Part shown: piece after piece, positions 25,101 through 36,272 of the stretch | How the letters are laid out: every line of letters starts with the position of its first letter | How positions within the stretch are numbered: position 1 is the first letter of the stretch | Assembly: GCA_039111635.1 (NCBI GenBank) | Contig: JBCAQO010000004.1 | Coordinates: forward strand, 1,240,001-1,304,000 | Reading direction: 5' to 3' | DNA from: Heterobasidion occidentale | Taxonomy: Eukaryota > Basidiomycota > Agaricomycetes > Russulales > Bondarzewiaceae | Length of the DNA: 64,000 bases | The notes under the pieces: generated by a model | What the model was told of the DNA's origin: nothing | Seen by the model: the letters and a program-made list of their open reading frames with translations, nothing else | Database searches by the model: none | Program-made: the position numbers and the translations under genes

Positions 25101-26930
25101 TCGTGTCAAAAGCACACTTGCAAGGTCGTTTAAAGATGTAGGACGCTCAGGATGCGAACCAGAGCAAAATGAAAGGGCTTCTCGGTGAAGCGAAACCGCC
25201 TCCTCGATGTCGTTGGCCTGAGCTTTTTGCTTGAATCGCAACAGAAGAGCGCTTGCAAGATTGTTCAACGCGAGAGAACGGTCAGGGTGTGTGACAGGAC
25301 GAAGGGTGATGGTCTGTCGGTAAAGGGATATTGCCTCCTCAAGGTCGATCATCTGGCCTGTCTGTTGGAAACGCATCGAAAGTACGCGTCCAAGACTGTT
25401 CAACAAGTTCGAATGTTGCGGATGTAGAGCAGTAGACAGCAAGAGAGCCCTTCGGTAAAGATCAATCGCCTCGTCAAGATCATCGATCTGACCTTTTCGC
25501 TCAAATCGTGTTGAGAGCGCGCTTGCAAGGTTGCTCAGCGCCTGAGAATGCCCAGGATGCAGGAGAGACCGGAGCGTGATAATCTCTCGGCGAAGCAAAA
25601 TAGCCTCCTCGAGGTCATCGATCTGATCCATGTCCTCGAATCGCTTCCAAAGCACATTAGCGAGGTTACTCAACGACTGAGCGCGACTGCGATGCGGGGA
25701 AGGGCGAAGGGCGAGAGCGTCCCGGTGAAATAGAATGGCTTTTTCAAGGTCATCAACCTGTCCTTTCCGCTCGAATCGTGTCCATCTTGCATTGGCTAGG
25801 TTGTTGAGCAGGCCAGATCGGTCGGGGTGCGCAATAGGGACAGTCCTGATGAGATCTTCGTTTAGTACTATACACTCCTGAAGGTCGATGTCACGACCAG
25901 TTTGCTCAAAGAGAGTGAAAAGGGTGACCGCTAAGTTTCCTTGGATCTGATGTCGCTCTGGGTGCTCCCGACGCAACATGCCGAGAGCTTCACGTAGGAG
26001 CGTGGCCACGGTAGTAAGATCTTCTATATGTCCTGACAGACGGAATCGCTGCAAATAGGTGGGACCCTGCTCTACCCGCCGAAGCGCTTCCAAATCGTTG
26101 CGCATCGCCCTTTGTTGAGCGTGAACACGAATTGCCTCGGCGAAGTCACTAATCTGACCGCTCGAAATGAATTTGGCAAGGAGAGCAGCGAGAAAACTCC
26201 CAAGAAGCTGCAATTGATAGCGATGAGATGATGGCTGAAGATGAAGAGCCTCTTGGGATATGAGCACCGCTTCGTCCAAGTCTTGAAGATGGCGTGCGTG
26301 GAAATGCCGTAAGACAAGGGCATTAGTGAGACGATGGGTGGATACCAATCGCTTGGTATCTGAAATTCCGCGCAGCTGAACAACCTGGCGCAACAGGAAT
26401 ATCACGGAATCGATGCTTGAAATTGGGGCGGCCTGACAGAATTCGGTTAGAGAAGAGAGGGCAAAGTGGGTTATCGCAGTTTGTTCATCTTCGCTTGGGA
26501 GAGGATTGTTGTTTGGAGCCACAGCATGCTATGGAAGTCGTCAGTCAGTCGTGTCAATCCTATGATACGAAACTCACTTGAAGCTCTTGTCTCACGACGG
26601 GATCACTTTCAGGCTTCACACGAGTTGCCAATTCCGAAGCATCTTCCAGTAACTTGACAGCGTCATCCAAAGCCGAATTCTGGCCTGTCCAGATGAATTT
26701 AATAACTGAAGCTAGGGCGAGGTTCTTCAGTGAGTCGGAGTAGCACGGGTGATCCGTGGCACGAGAACCGTAACATCGCGCAGGAAACTCGAAGCCGTTT
26801 CCAATGAGGAGAGCTGACTTTCATCCTTACATTCCGAGAAGAGAGCGTTCGCAAACTCGTCTAGCTCGTCGACGTCGAATCCGAAATTTGTCCAGTCCTC
26901 ATCATTCGAACGCTCATAGCGACCTGCCAT
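22115..26930 (-). CDS. TPR-array protein with C-terminal CHAT protease-like domain
   Basis: This large basidiomycete-type protein has a long tetratricopeptide array followed by a caspase-like CHAT domain. The main exon (about 23013-26522) holds some 14-15 units of about 46 residues with the core SLNNLASALLTRFEQ and DDLEEAISLHREAL. Introns at about 23022-22970 and 22362-22320 join the rest. The CHAT part contains TGLLALLPIHAAG, then ISHLACHG with the catalytic His, then LIFLSACQTAMGD with the catalytic Cys. It ends HLFRNNDD, RALHLAVNKLRAEYG and SFVRWVPFVHYGL. Both catalytic residues are present, so it may be an active cysteine protease. In bacteria CHAT proteases act in defence; the fungal role is unknown. 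A start at 26930 (MAGRYERSNDEDW) is chosen, but coding-like sequence continues to about 27140. A one-base frameshift near 26754 breaks the first exon. Confidence 0.88.
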
Positions 26931-27140
26931 TGGCTTTGAGCAATAAATGAGCTTCGTGTGTCAAGAGGAGTTAATGTGACATACCTTGTTCATGACTTCT
27001 ACTTGAGAAACAATTCGGACGTCAGCACTGTGATCGAGCTGTTCATTTCGCTCGGCATTGAAGAGGGTATATGCGTTCCGAATGACAGAAATGGACGAAT
27101 GCGAGCGGTCGAAAGCGAGGCTGCTCTGTAATATAAGGGA
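26931..27140 (-). CDS. Possible upstream exon(s) of the TPR-CHAT gene
   Basis: After a CTTATATTACAG acceptor the minus strand reads SSLAFDRSHSSISVIRNAYT and then DHSADVRIVSQVEVMNK. A GTATGT donor follows, and the intron would end just before MAGRYERSND. This looks like an N-terminal exon of the same protein, which would move the start beyond 27140. No start codon was found for it. Confidence 0.4.
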
Positions 27141-28144
27141 GAGAGTTGGATCAATAAGGCGACTTGTGATTCTCGCAATCCACCGAATTTTCGCAAGCGC
27201 TCAGATAGCCGTAAGATACGTGTCGGATGACCAACTCTTTGCAGCAACTACGTATTTCCATAGGCGCCCTATAGCTCGTAGTCACAATCGCGTCCCGATG
27301 TTTTGGAAGTGTGCGAGTGAGCCTCTGAGTAGAATGGCCATGTCGAGATTACAGATATGAGGTCCTGACTATATCAAAAGGGAATGTGATATTAGCTTCA
27401 TGATGTCGATTTTGCGATGTGATGATTTCATTACCTCCACAGAACGAGCCAGGTGCATAAATTCTTCCGTGGATAGAAGGACAGACAAAGTCTCAGATGC
27501 CGGGGGCATACAATGTCAAGTCTTTGATGTCTTGATAGAAATGAAAATAGAAACCGTGCAGCTTCGACGGTGGCTGAGCATCGTAGGAAACACGTCGGTG
27601 GGGGACTGCCGATGTCGATGTCGAGGACATCGAACACGACGCCCACAGAGAAAAGTCCCGATCACCCTAACCCTAGTCAATGGTTCTATCTTCACGCGTT
27701 TGTGTGGAGTCATCTAGAGTCATTTCTCCCTCATCGTGGAGATCGTACGTGCCGGCGGCGGCGACACCGCCTCTGCAGCTCTCTACTCTACCATCACGAT
27801 CCGGTATTCTTGACAAATGTTCATCGATAAAGAAGGATTTTATACCGAAAAAATCTTGCTGGTACATATATCGGGATCACAACCTCTACAACAAACCCCT
27901 CAGGCTAGGTTGCTCTTATTCGTTCAATAGTCGGGCATTTAGCAGTTGGAAACACTGACTAGACGGGCCTGCGGCGCGGCCGATGCACGTAGCCGTCCTG
28001 CATTACCCTTGTGACGCCTGACCATGCGCTGCAGTGGGGCACGGGACCAGATCTTCCTCACTCTTCGAGGAATGCAGCACCTCGGTAGCCATCTACAAAT
28101 ACTCCTCCCAAAGGTGAATGCTCTGTTCAACGCAGTCGGAGGTC
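27141..28144. other. Intergenic, mixed short frames
   Basis: Possible 5' remains of the CHAT gene at the left edge and the promoter of the first GDSL gene at the right. The motif CCCTAACCCTAG near 27665 is only two telomere-like units and is not an array. No other feature. Confidence 0.4.
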
Positions 28145-29455
28145 ATGCTCATTTTATCCTGCTTCGTTGTGTCTATCGCGCCTTTGTCTCTTGCAACGCC
28201 CTTTCGGGACAGGCAAGGGGACTACAATGACGGCGTCCATCTTGCCGTTAGTCCGAAGTGTGGAGAACTTGGCGGAAACTTTACCGACGTCAATGCAGGT
28301 ATAGACCTGCGCAAGATCAAGACGATTGTGTCGTTCGGGGTGTGTTAGGATTTGCACTTGTCCGGATCGTATGCTAACGATCGAATGTAGGACTCCTACA
28401 CCGACTCGGGGAAACATGACGGCTCCCCGCTCCTTCCTCCAATCCTCACACCTCCAGATCCGCACGCAGGAGGGAGATATTCAGATGGTCCAATGTGGTC
28501 GGAAAATATAGCAAATGACATCAACGCGAGGTACATGGCCTATGCGGTAGGCCACAGTCCATTTTCTGTCTCTCTCGACCTGACGCACGATCATGTCTTA
28601 CTCAGTGGTCTGGTGCTGTGGTTAACGGTTCGCTGTGGCCGAGCAAACCTTCAACAACAACAGATTTCATTGCTCAAGGTTCTTTGCGTATTTGTTGAAT
28701 CATATTGCGGAGTGTTCTCACGCATCTCTTAGTGTCCAGATTCTTGAACCAGTCAAATGACCTTGACCCCCATACGACCCTTTACACTATCTTCTTTGGC
28801 ATCAAGTAAGTTGGAAAGGCAAATTTTGAACTCCTAACTTACCAACGATCTGTCCGTATGAAGCGATTGGGTCGCATCTCACAGTAAGCTTCGGGCATCT
28901 ATGCATCACCCTTTTCTCTACTGAATATGGTGGCACTGACAGCTGATGGCGATCACCTGCCTGAGGATGCTCAGTACCTGCTGAACCAAATACGGATCCT
29001 CGCTAGTCCTCCCACAAATGCGCGAAACGTCCTCGTAACGGATGTGTACGGACGCGGCACGCACACTCCCTCGGGCGAAGCATGGAAACAGTCGATTTTC
29101 GACGGCCTCAGCGCATTCAACGCTGGGACCAACGGCACGCCCCCACTGAACGTTGCATTCGGCGACTTCTCCCGCATCTGGGACGGTGTATTGGGTACAG
29201 ATCCTGGATATGCGGTCTTTGGCTACACAAGCTCGGGCTCCTGCCTGCCCTTCACGAATACGACAGAGGGAGAGTGCGATGACCCCAAACATACGTTCTA
29301 TTGGTTGCACGGGTGCGAACTTTGCATGAGGTCCGGAGGACCCTCGAAATTTGTTGCTGAACCAATGTTTCTTTCGCAGGCATCCGTCGAATGAAACAGA
29401 GCGTATCATGGCTGATTATGTCGAGGAAGTGTTTGAAAAGTGCTTGATCCTATGA
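28145..29455 (+). CDS. Secreted GDSL/SGNH-family esterase, copy 1
   Basis: This is a predicted extracellular GDSL-type hydrolase, close to the carbohydrate-esterase-16-like group of wood and litter fungi. The start at 28145 gives a signal peptide, MLILSCFVVSIAPLSLATP; an upstream in-frame ATG at 28118 is possible. Block I, FGDSYTDSG, holds the nucleophile Ser at about residue 67 and is split after FG by an intron. Then come KPSTTTDFIAQ, FLNQSNDLDP, and the Asn block TIFFGINDWVAS, also split by introns. Next are VLVTDVYGRGTHTPSGEAW and NVAFGDFSRIWDGVLGTDPG. The last exon carries the C-terminal His in HPSNETERIMADYVEEV. The stop is at 29455. Six introns are inferred. Copy 2 follows about 1 kb downstream in the same orientation. 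The substrate is not known; acetyl groups on plant polysaccharide are a guess from the family. Confidence 0.88.
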
Positions 29456-30365
29456 CTGCTCGCAGCTCCGTTTGTACGGCCGTGGTGCCTACTCCAAAAA
29501 TAGATCTGCGTCAAGACTCGACATCTACACCACTCAAGACCGTCAGGACCATGTCGAACTTAGCATGGATATCACTTAACCCCTCCTCGGGGATGCTATA
29601 GGCATCCCTTCCGGTGCTAGTGTATATGAATATTTCTTTTGTATTCTGAGTTACGAATTCTGGGGGACTACCGTGGGCAAACACGGACACACAAAGCCTA
29701 AACCTGCTCTTCGCCATCAGAAATCCATGACCCGAATTCCGTGTATATTTCTTTTGGCTGACATTGGCCCGACTGCACTCTCATGGATGCCATTTGAGAT
29801 TCTCCTTCGAGGAGATGGGGCCTTCTGCCCACCATCGCTCATCGCAAACAATACACGTCGATTGCCGTAAACCGCGAAGCACCTTCGTTAGAGTTGCTCA
29901 GTGCCATTGTCCCCATCTATATAGACGGTCCAATGTCCACGGAGCTCTCATTTATCTCTTCTTGGGGCAGAAGGCCACTTCTATTTCCCATCACCTTCCA
30001 TCTACGGCCTACACTAGTCATCTGGCAGCTTCTACCGCACTGTTCTCGTGCACAGCTTCCACTAAGGCAAGAGCCGATTCAGAGGGCAAATGTGTCCAGG
30101 GAGGGCATTGCAGGTTGTTTCTGAACTGTGTGCGTTACAAGCTTATAATCCTTTGGCGGCGGTTGCTGATCGTATCCTGTGGGTTCTTTTCAACGGTCTT
30201 GTGATGCATGTCCAGGTCCGTTTACGTTGTTGGCCTTCTAGCAATAGCAGCGGTGCACGGGCCTGCGTCCTCCAGCACTTTTCCTCTATTGCTACCTGTT
30301 CAATCACTGTCCTCCGTCCCAATGCTCGCTATTCTTGTTGCTAGTCTCTTCGGGGCGTTGACGCG
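29456..30365. other. Spacer between the two GDSL genes
   Basis: No gene is supported. A 62-codon frame at 30208-30396 begins with a signal-like MSRSVYVVGLLAIAAVHG, but it overlaps the promoter of copy 2 and has no further support. Confidence 0.4.
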
Positions 30366-30371
30366 TATAAA
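30366..30371 (+). promoter_or_regulatory. Candidate TATA box of GDSL copy 2
   Basis: TATAAA lies 57 bases before the ATG at 30428, a usual distance for a fungal TATA element. No equivalent perfect match is seen before copy 1. Confidence 0.4.
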
Positions 30372-30427
30372 GCCTGTACTCGGTGCCCAAAGGTAAGGAC
30401 ACTCGTGCCCTCCACGAATTGAAGGCC

Positions 30428-31720
30428 ATGCATCTCACAGAATCCCTCATCCTCGCGTCCTTCGCATCGATTGTGACTGCCAGTTCCTTTTCAATCCCGC
30501 GAGACGAGAGGAACGACGGCATCCACCTTGCCGTGCATCCTCAGTGCGGTTCGCTGAGTGGAAATTTCACTGATGTCAACGCCGGGATCGACCTATGGTC
30601 CATGAAGACGATTGTATCGTTTGGAGTCAGTGTCCTCTCATTGTTCAATTCCACATCAGGCACATGAACGCAGCGCATATATCTAGGACTCGTATACAGA
30701 TGGCGGAAAACATGATGGATCCCCTTTGGACCCACCTATCTTGGTGCCGCCCAGTGTTCTGGCTGGTGGTCGATCAACCGATGGGCCGGTTTGGATCGAG
30801 TATGTCGCCGACGACCTCAATGCGCGTTTTATGGACTATGCGGTTGGCGTCCTCTTTTCCCTACCCATACATCTCAAAGTAACCATTAGAGACGTTTTTC
30901 TAGATTTCCAGTGCTGTGGTCAATATTTCGCTCTGGCCAGATAACCCCTACCCTCGAGATTTCTTGCAGCAGAGTAAGCTCTATAAGACCTCTCAAAATG
31001 TCTTGTAATGAACTTCATAACAGTGGTCATTTTCTTGAACCAATCCAACGATCTTGATCCTAAGACTACATTGTATACCGTGTTCTTTGGAATCAAGTGA
31101 GCTTGCTTCGTTCTATGAGAGCCTCAACTGATTCATCCGCATAGCGACTACGAGGACTCGAAGAGTGGGTCCACTTTGTCCCATTAATCTATGGGCGCTC
31201 TATTGAAGAGTTTCTAGTCGATGGTGATCATCTCCCGGAGGCCGCCCAGGATCTTTTGAACCAAATCCAGATTCTTGCCAGCCCTCCAACCAATGGACGC
31301 AATTTCCTAGTCACTGATGTGTACGGCCGGGGAACCCACACCCCGGCTGGTGAGGCGTGGAAGCAGTCGATATTTGACGGACTAAGCGCGTTCCACAAAG
31401 GCACGGGCGTACCAGAGCCGTTGAATGTCGCATTCGGCGACTTTTCGCGTATTTGGGATGGGGTGCTGGGCTCGGATCCTGGCTATGAGGCCTTTGGGTA
31501 CACCAGCACTGATTCCTGCGCTGGAGACACGACAGAGGACTCGTGCTCAGACCCCAAGCATCATTTCTATTGGATTTCCGGGTACGTGCCAGTTTTGTTT
31601 CAAGGCAGCCGGTGCTGAAAAGTATTGGTGTCTTGGCTCAGACATCCCTCTAACGAGACCATGCGCATCATGGCTGACTACGTTAAGGAAGTGTTTGTCA
31701 GCTGTCGCCTGGTTGATTGA
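30428..31720 (+). CDS. Secreted GDSL/SGNH-family esterase, copy 2
   Basis: This is a tandem paralogue of the gene at 28145-29455, with the same domain order and most intron positions shared. The ATG at 30428 gives the signal peptide MHLTESLILASFASIVTA. Block I reads FGDSYTDGG, with Ser at about residue 68, again interrupted by an intron right after FG. The Asn block is YTVFFGIND. Then follow DGDHLPEAAQDLLNQIQIL, FLVTDVYGRGTHTPAGEAW and NVAFGDFSRIWDGVLGSDPG. The final exon carries HPSNETMRIMADYVKEVF, with the stop at 31720. The middle exon near 30950-31010 is the least certain part. Catalytic Ser, Asn and His are all present, so it is probably active. It differs from copy 1 in block I (TDGG for TDSG) and in the region replacing the second exon. 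Confidence 0.85.
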
Positions 31721-32176
31721 AACTAGTTTTGCGGCAGTATAGGTTATTCTTCTTGCTGACACCCATGGGACAGCTGGTGCATTGTTCTTTGGAAGGTGTA
31801 TTGGGTTTGCTTTCCGCGGTTCTTCCTTTTTTGTTATCACGCCTGTATACTTGTCATATCATCGATTTTTTGAGCTTTGGGTGAGCCCATTACTCTCCCC
31901 GTCTAGCTACGCCGCCACTGGCGTTTTGCTGCGCGGTATACGAATATTTGATTCTTATTTTTTTGAAAAGAAAAGAGATTGCCATCTGCGTGACAATCGC
32001 AGCCAAATATAGCAATATACCTCATATAAGGCTGATGACATATGACAATGTGACATTGTGTATACAGTCGTCACGACTTCGAAATTATCGCTGCAACGAA
32101 TCCGCCAAGATTCATACCAGGAACTCGATCAGCGGAGCAGCGAAAGTCAGCAGTAATTGAGGAAGGCACCCTTGAT
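31721..32176. other. Intergenic between GDSL copy 2 and Ubp8
   Basis: The 3' flank of the esterase and 5' flank of the deubiquitinase. Nothing else is seen. Confidence 0.5.
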
Positions 32177-34411
32177 ATGTTAGAGGACGAACTTGATCCC
32201 CAGAGATGCCCACACCTCGCGGAGGCTTTCGCAGACGATACCGAGAGGTCGCGCCTCATCAAGAAGTACAAGAGCGTGGTGGCCTGGAAAGCCCAGCGTC
32301 TGCATGAGACAATCCATCCTGCGAAAAGGCAGAAGGTGAGTCTATTTCTGAAAGGCAAAGATGGTACAACTTCCAGGGAGGCAGGCCTCATTCGTGTGAT
32401 CCTGGTATAGATTTCAGCTCCAACTTGTGGTACCTGCGGGTTGTCGCTCAGTCGGCCTTTTGCATGTTTGCACTGCGGATACTCTGGGTGCTGGCAAGAT
32501 GAACATGTAACAGAACATCTGAAGGATGAGGGGCATTTTTTCTGTGCGCATTTCACTAAGCTTTTCTGTCTACTGTTGATTGACCTTTGAGTCAGGTGCC
32601 GACGTAAAACTGGGTCTCCTTTTCTGTGTCGAATGTGACGATTTCATTTATGACGCAACAATTAACAGCCTATTCAACTCGACTGTTCTTGCTGTTGAAG
32701 AACACAATACTCAATTTCATGGTTGTGGGATTCTTCCAACTCCAGACGACGCGTTCTGACTATTCGCGTATCATATTATCTTTCAGTTAACAAGAAACGT
32801 CGCGAGATCTATCACCCATGGCATCCAAGCGCGAAGGATACTGAGGCTCTAGATGAAACTACTAGTATACCATGCCAAGGTGTGTGTCATTTTAACGCGA
32901 GGTGATAACACTCCCTTCTTGAAGACGACCATCGTTCTCAGCATATGTCTGATCAATTTTTAGGTAGACGTGGATTACTCAACTTGGGGCAAACATGCTT
33001 TTTGAACGTCATTCTCCAATCTATCATCCATAATCCTCTACTGCGCAATTATTTCCTTAGCGACAAACATAATTCGAAACTCTGCAAACATAAGGAGTGC
33101 ACCTGTTGTGAGATAGATAAACTGTTCACTGAGGTGCGTGCATTACTTGTTATTTCACATCGTAACTTATTCATATTTGTCTAGGTGTACACTTCGTCAC
33201 CGACGCCATATGGGCCTACATCACTCCTTATCGCTACGTGGCGCGCTTCCTCCGACCTGTCAGGTTACTCACAACAGGATGCCCACGAGTGCTTCATAGC
33301 GCTACTCAATGGCATTCACAATACGTGCCGCGGCCACACCAATATTTCCTGCAACTGCGTCGTGCACAGCACATTTGCCGGAGAGCTGCAAAGTAACTTG
33401 AGATGCGAGCGCTGTGGATACGTGAACGTAACGATCGATCCCTGCTTAGACATCAGTTTGGAGCTGAGAGAGGGCAATATCACACTAGCCGATTGTCTGA
33501 AAAGGTGAGCGTAGCGTCGGGGTGCGTTCTGGAGATTTCTAAATCGCGCGTAGATTTACACAGCAAGAAAGGCTAGGAGCGAAAGAATACTCATGTCCGA
33601 AGTGTGATAAAGGGCCGCATGTCCGTTGGTCCCGCGTTCATTTGGGTTCTTCTAATCACTTCGCTATCGCTTTCCAGGAAATCAGCAAGCGACTTTCAAT
33701 ACGCAAGCTCCCGCCCGTACTCTCTTTCCAATTCAAGGTACCTCGCACCTCACGTGCATACAATGCTCACAGCTCAATGTCTTTGAGTAGCGTTTCGAAC
33801 ATAAGACTGCTGACAGACTTTCCGCTCAAAAGATCGATCTGCCTGTTCGTGTCCCTGCTAGCATCAATATGGCTCCATATACAACGCTTGCTGCGACAAG
33901 GAACGATTTGAAATCGAGCGACGACCCTAGCCTTGCCGCATTTTCGTGAGTTTCAGCTTCAAGTGATTGCTTGTACTAATAAGCTTCTATCGCTAGGTAT
34001 CCTGGTCCAGAAGTTATCTACGAATACGATCTTTTCGCAGTGATCAATCATGAAGGCCAAATCGACAATGGGCATTACACGAATTTTGCGCGTCTCCAGG
34101 ATGATGTTGGTTACTTCCCTCGTACATAAGACCCCAAACTCACTTCGTTCATGCTCGCAGTGGTATAGATTCGATGACGACAAGTAGGTCATTCGGTGAA
34201 CTATGTCCACAAAATTTAACCAGCTGCTTTCGCGAACAGAGTGACACCATCCACTCTTCCAGCGGTTTTGTCTGCACCTACACCCATATACATGGCGTTC
34301 TATGTCAAACGCCGACTCGACTACAAACCTGATATGACGCCGTCGTACGTACTCACACGAGAAACAGAAGCCGTCCGTGAGCGGGAGCAAGAGAAGGAGA
34401 AGGAGAACTGA
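32177..34411 (+). CDS. UBP8: Ubiquitin hydrolase Ubp8/USP22, SAGA deubiquitinating module
   Basis: This cysteine protease removes ubiquitin from histone H2B as part of SAGA. The ATG at 32177 gives MLEDELDPQRCPHLAEAF, the start of a ZnF-UBP finger. The finger continues in TCGTCGLSLSRPFACLHCGY, then GCWQDEHVTEHLKDEGHFFC, then GLLFCVECDDFIYD. The catalytic core starts GRRGLLNLGQTCFLNVILQS, with the active Cys. It goes on to SGYSQQDAHECFIALLNGIH, a structural zinc site LRCERCGY...CPKCD, and the His box NHEGQIDNGHYTNFARLQ followed by DWYRFDDDKV. Six to seven introns are inferred; the second (GTGCGC...GTCAG) falls inside the finger. The frame stops at 34409-34411 in an Arg/Glu-rich tail that stays open in another frame to about 34527. 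The identification is firm. Gene symbol by motif order; a test of orthology was not possible. Confidence 0.92.
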
Positions 34412-34527
34412 AGGAGAGGGAAGAAAGGGAGCGAGAAGAGCGGGCGCGAGAGGACAGGGAGCGGGAAGACAAAGAGCGAGAAGAGAGGGAGAAGGAAGTG
34501 GAAGATGAACTATTGGCTACGGTGTGA
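34412..34527 (+). other. Frame-shifted charged tail after Ubp8
   Basis: Directly after the Ubp8 stop, a shifted frame continues the same Arg/Glu/Lys-rich pattern for about 38 codons and ends in EVEDELLATV and TGA. It looks like the original C-terminus displaced by a small indel. Alternatively it is untranslated purine-rich sequence. Confidence 0.5.
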
Positions 34528-34705
34528 TATCTTCTCTGTCAAAAGTGATTTTTCCATGATGTCATGTTCTGGATCCTGAGCGTGTCGAGGATATCTGAGT
34601 TTATTGCACAATACAGTACACGGCTACAATGAAGAAACACGTAGAATACGAGGAGGGGTCTGAAGATCTATGACTTGGAAGGACGAAGGTGAATCACTAG
34701 CAGCT

Positions 34706-36272
34706 CTAGGATGAATGTGCATCAGTATAGATCCCCGATTGCACTGAGCAGCTTGGTACGCTCACATTGCGTTCATGACCAGGCTTCATACTGTGTACGT
34801 TCTTGAAGACGATAGCTATCGAACTATGGCGATTGTTTATAGTGTTCCGCTTCGATGTATCGTGTTCGCTAACATAGCCTAGTCTGGTAACACTCATGTC
34901 GTGGAGGATGTCCGCGGCCATTTGATCAAGGCTGGATGCGAGGGGTTTTCTGCTGGTGGTAGAATGAAGCGTCGTCGGGGTCGGTGGCGTGTCCTGACCA
35001 CTCTGCTCAAGGCTGTCGTTCGCTGAGTCGGATTCGGTCGACAACGTGTCCACCTGATCGAGCGGACTGGATGCAGCAGTGTGCATCTGCACAGGTGTGG
35101 ATTCGGGGAATGACAAGGCGGGAGACGACTGTTGAATCGGCTGGGACGAGAGATTGGGGTAATAGACGGTTCCTTGATATAAGATTGGCTGGTAGGCATC
35201 CTGTCGCGGCCGGTCTGGATGGGTGAAGGGGCAGTCCTTTGTAGTGCAAAAAGGCCACCAGAGACACGGAGTATATCGGAAAACTGCAGAAAGATGATCA
35301 GCATGGAGCGCTTTTCAACCGCAAATATTTGGTTACATTTCGACACGTCCGTCGGATGTTGGTACGGACAATCCGGAACTCTGCAATGACCTTGCACATG
35401 AGCCCAACAATGAGTCGACTTTTTGCCACCGAACTTTCTGGGTTTGTCGACCCAACGCCAGTTAGGATCGTGTACGCTAATGTCCCTGATGAGCATCTAT
35501 CTGTTGGGTTAAAAAAAATCAACGTACAAATTGCATGCGTCACCCAGTGGACATCCGCCGATGGCGGTATAGTGTCTACAAGGGGAGGTCTTGTAGGACA
35601 ACGGTTTAAGACCATCCACGCCCTGATTTGCTTTCTTGAGAAGGCTAGCCTTGATCATACGGAAAGTCTGGAACGACTCCTTCGACTTCTCTGATCGAGT
35701 GACAGGATGGGGCTGTGTCGAGAGGTGTGCTACATTGTTATAGATTGGCGGTGGATTTTTGAGAGCGACGTGCGCAGACGGGACGGGAGGAATTGGGCGC
35801 GTTCCAGGATGCTGTGGCATCTGGGTAGATGATACCGCAGGCATGTGAAGTCCTGCGTTCGACGAACGTGGATATGGTCCGGCACCATTGTGGTTCGTAA
35901 ACTCTCCAGGCTGGAACTTCTGGATCTGCTGCGCTTCTGCGAGCAGTTTGACATAGTTTCCGAGCCGTGGCACGAACCCCAAGTCCGCATACGGATTGGG
36001 GAGGTGCCCCCCATCTTGAACAAGCCCGAGAGCTCTTCCTAATTCAAATACATTGTTTGGACCCGAACCCGCCCACTCGTTTTGAGGTAATTGCACATTC
36101 GGAGGCTCGTGCGTGAACGGACATCGGTTTCGGGGGCACATACTGCGAAAACGGTACTTGCAAAGCCCGCCTAAGGATCAGAATGCCACAGAAATAATTA
36201 GTGCGATTGAGAACGCGGACGGTAGGGAACGTGATGCGTACGATCAAATTGATACGCGTATAGGCGAACCAT
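34706..36272 (-). CDS. CCCH zinc-finger protein with four fingers
   Basis: A predicted RNA-binding protein. The ATG at 36272 gives MVRLYAYQFDR, and a phase-1 intron leads to finger 1, CKYRFRSMCPRNRCPFTH (C-x7-C-x4-C-x3-H). After a long Pro/Gln-rich linker (about residues 40-200), finger 2 is CRHYTAIGGCPLGDACNFVH (C-x8-C-x5-C-x3-H), completed across an intron. Finger 3 is CWAHVQGHCRVPDCPYQH. A last intron gives finger 4, CLWWPFCTTKDCPFTH (C-x5-C-x4-C-x3-H). A Ser/Thr-rich tail then runs to the stop at 34706. Finger 2 has the TTP-type spacing and finger 4 the Nab2/ZC3H14-type spacing, so it is not a plain member of either group. It lies tail-to-tail with Ubp8, about 0.2 kb away. Binding target and role are unknown. 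Confidence 0.83.

Noticed and set aside
27660..27680. Telomere-like CCCTAACCCTAG
   Set aside because: Only about two units; no array, so not a telomere or interstitial telomeric repeat.
30208..30396. 62-codon frame with signal-like start
   Set aside because: Overlaps the promoter and TATA candidate of GDSL copy 2, and no conserved residues follow.
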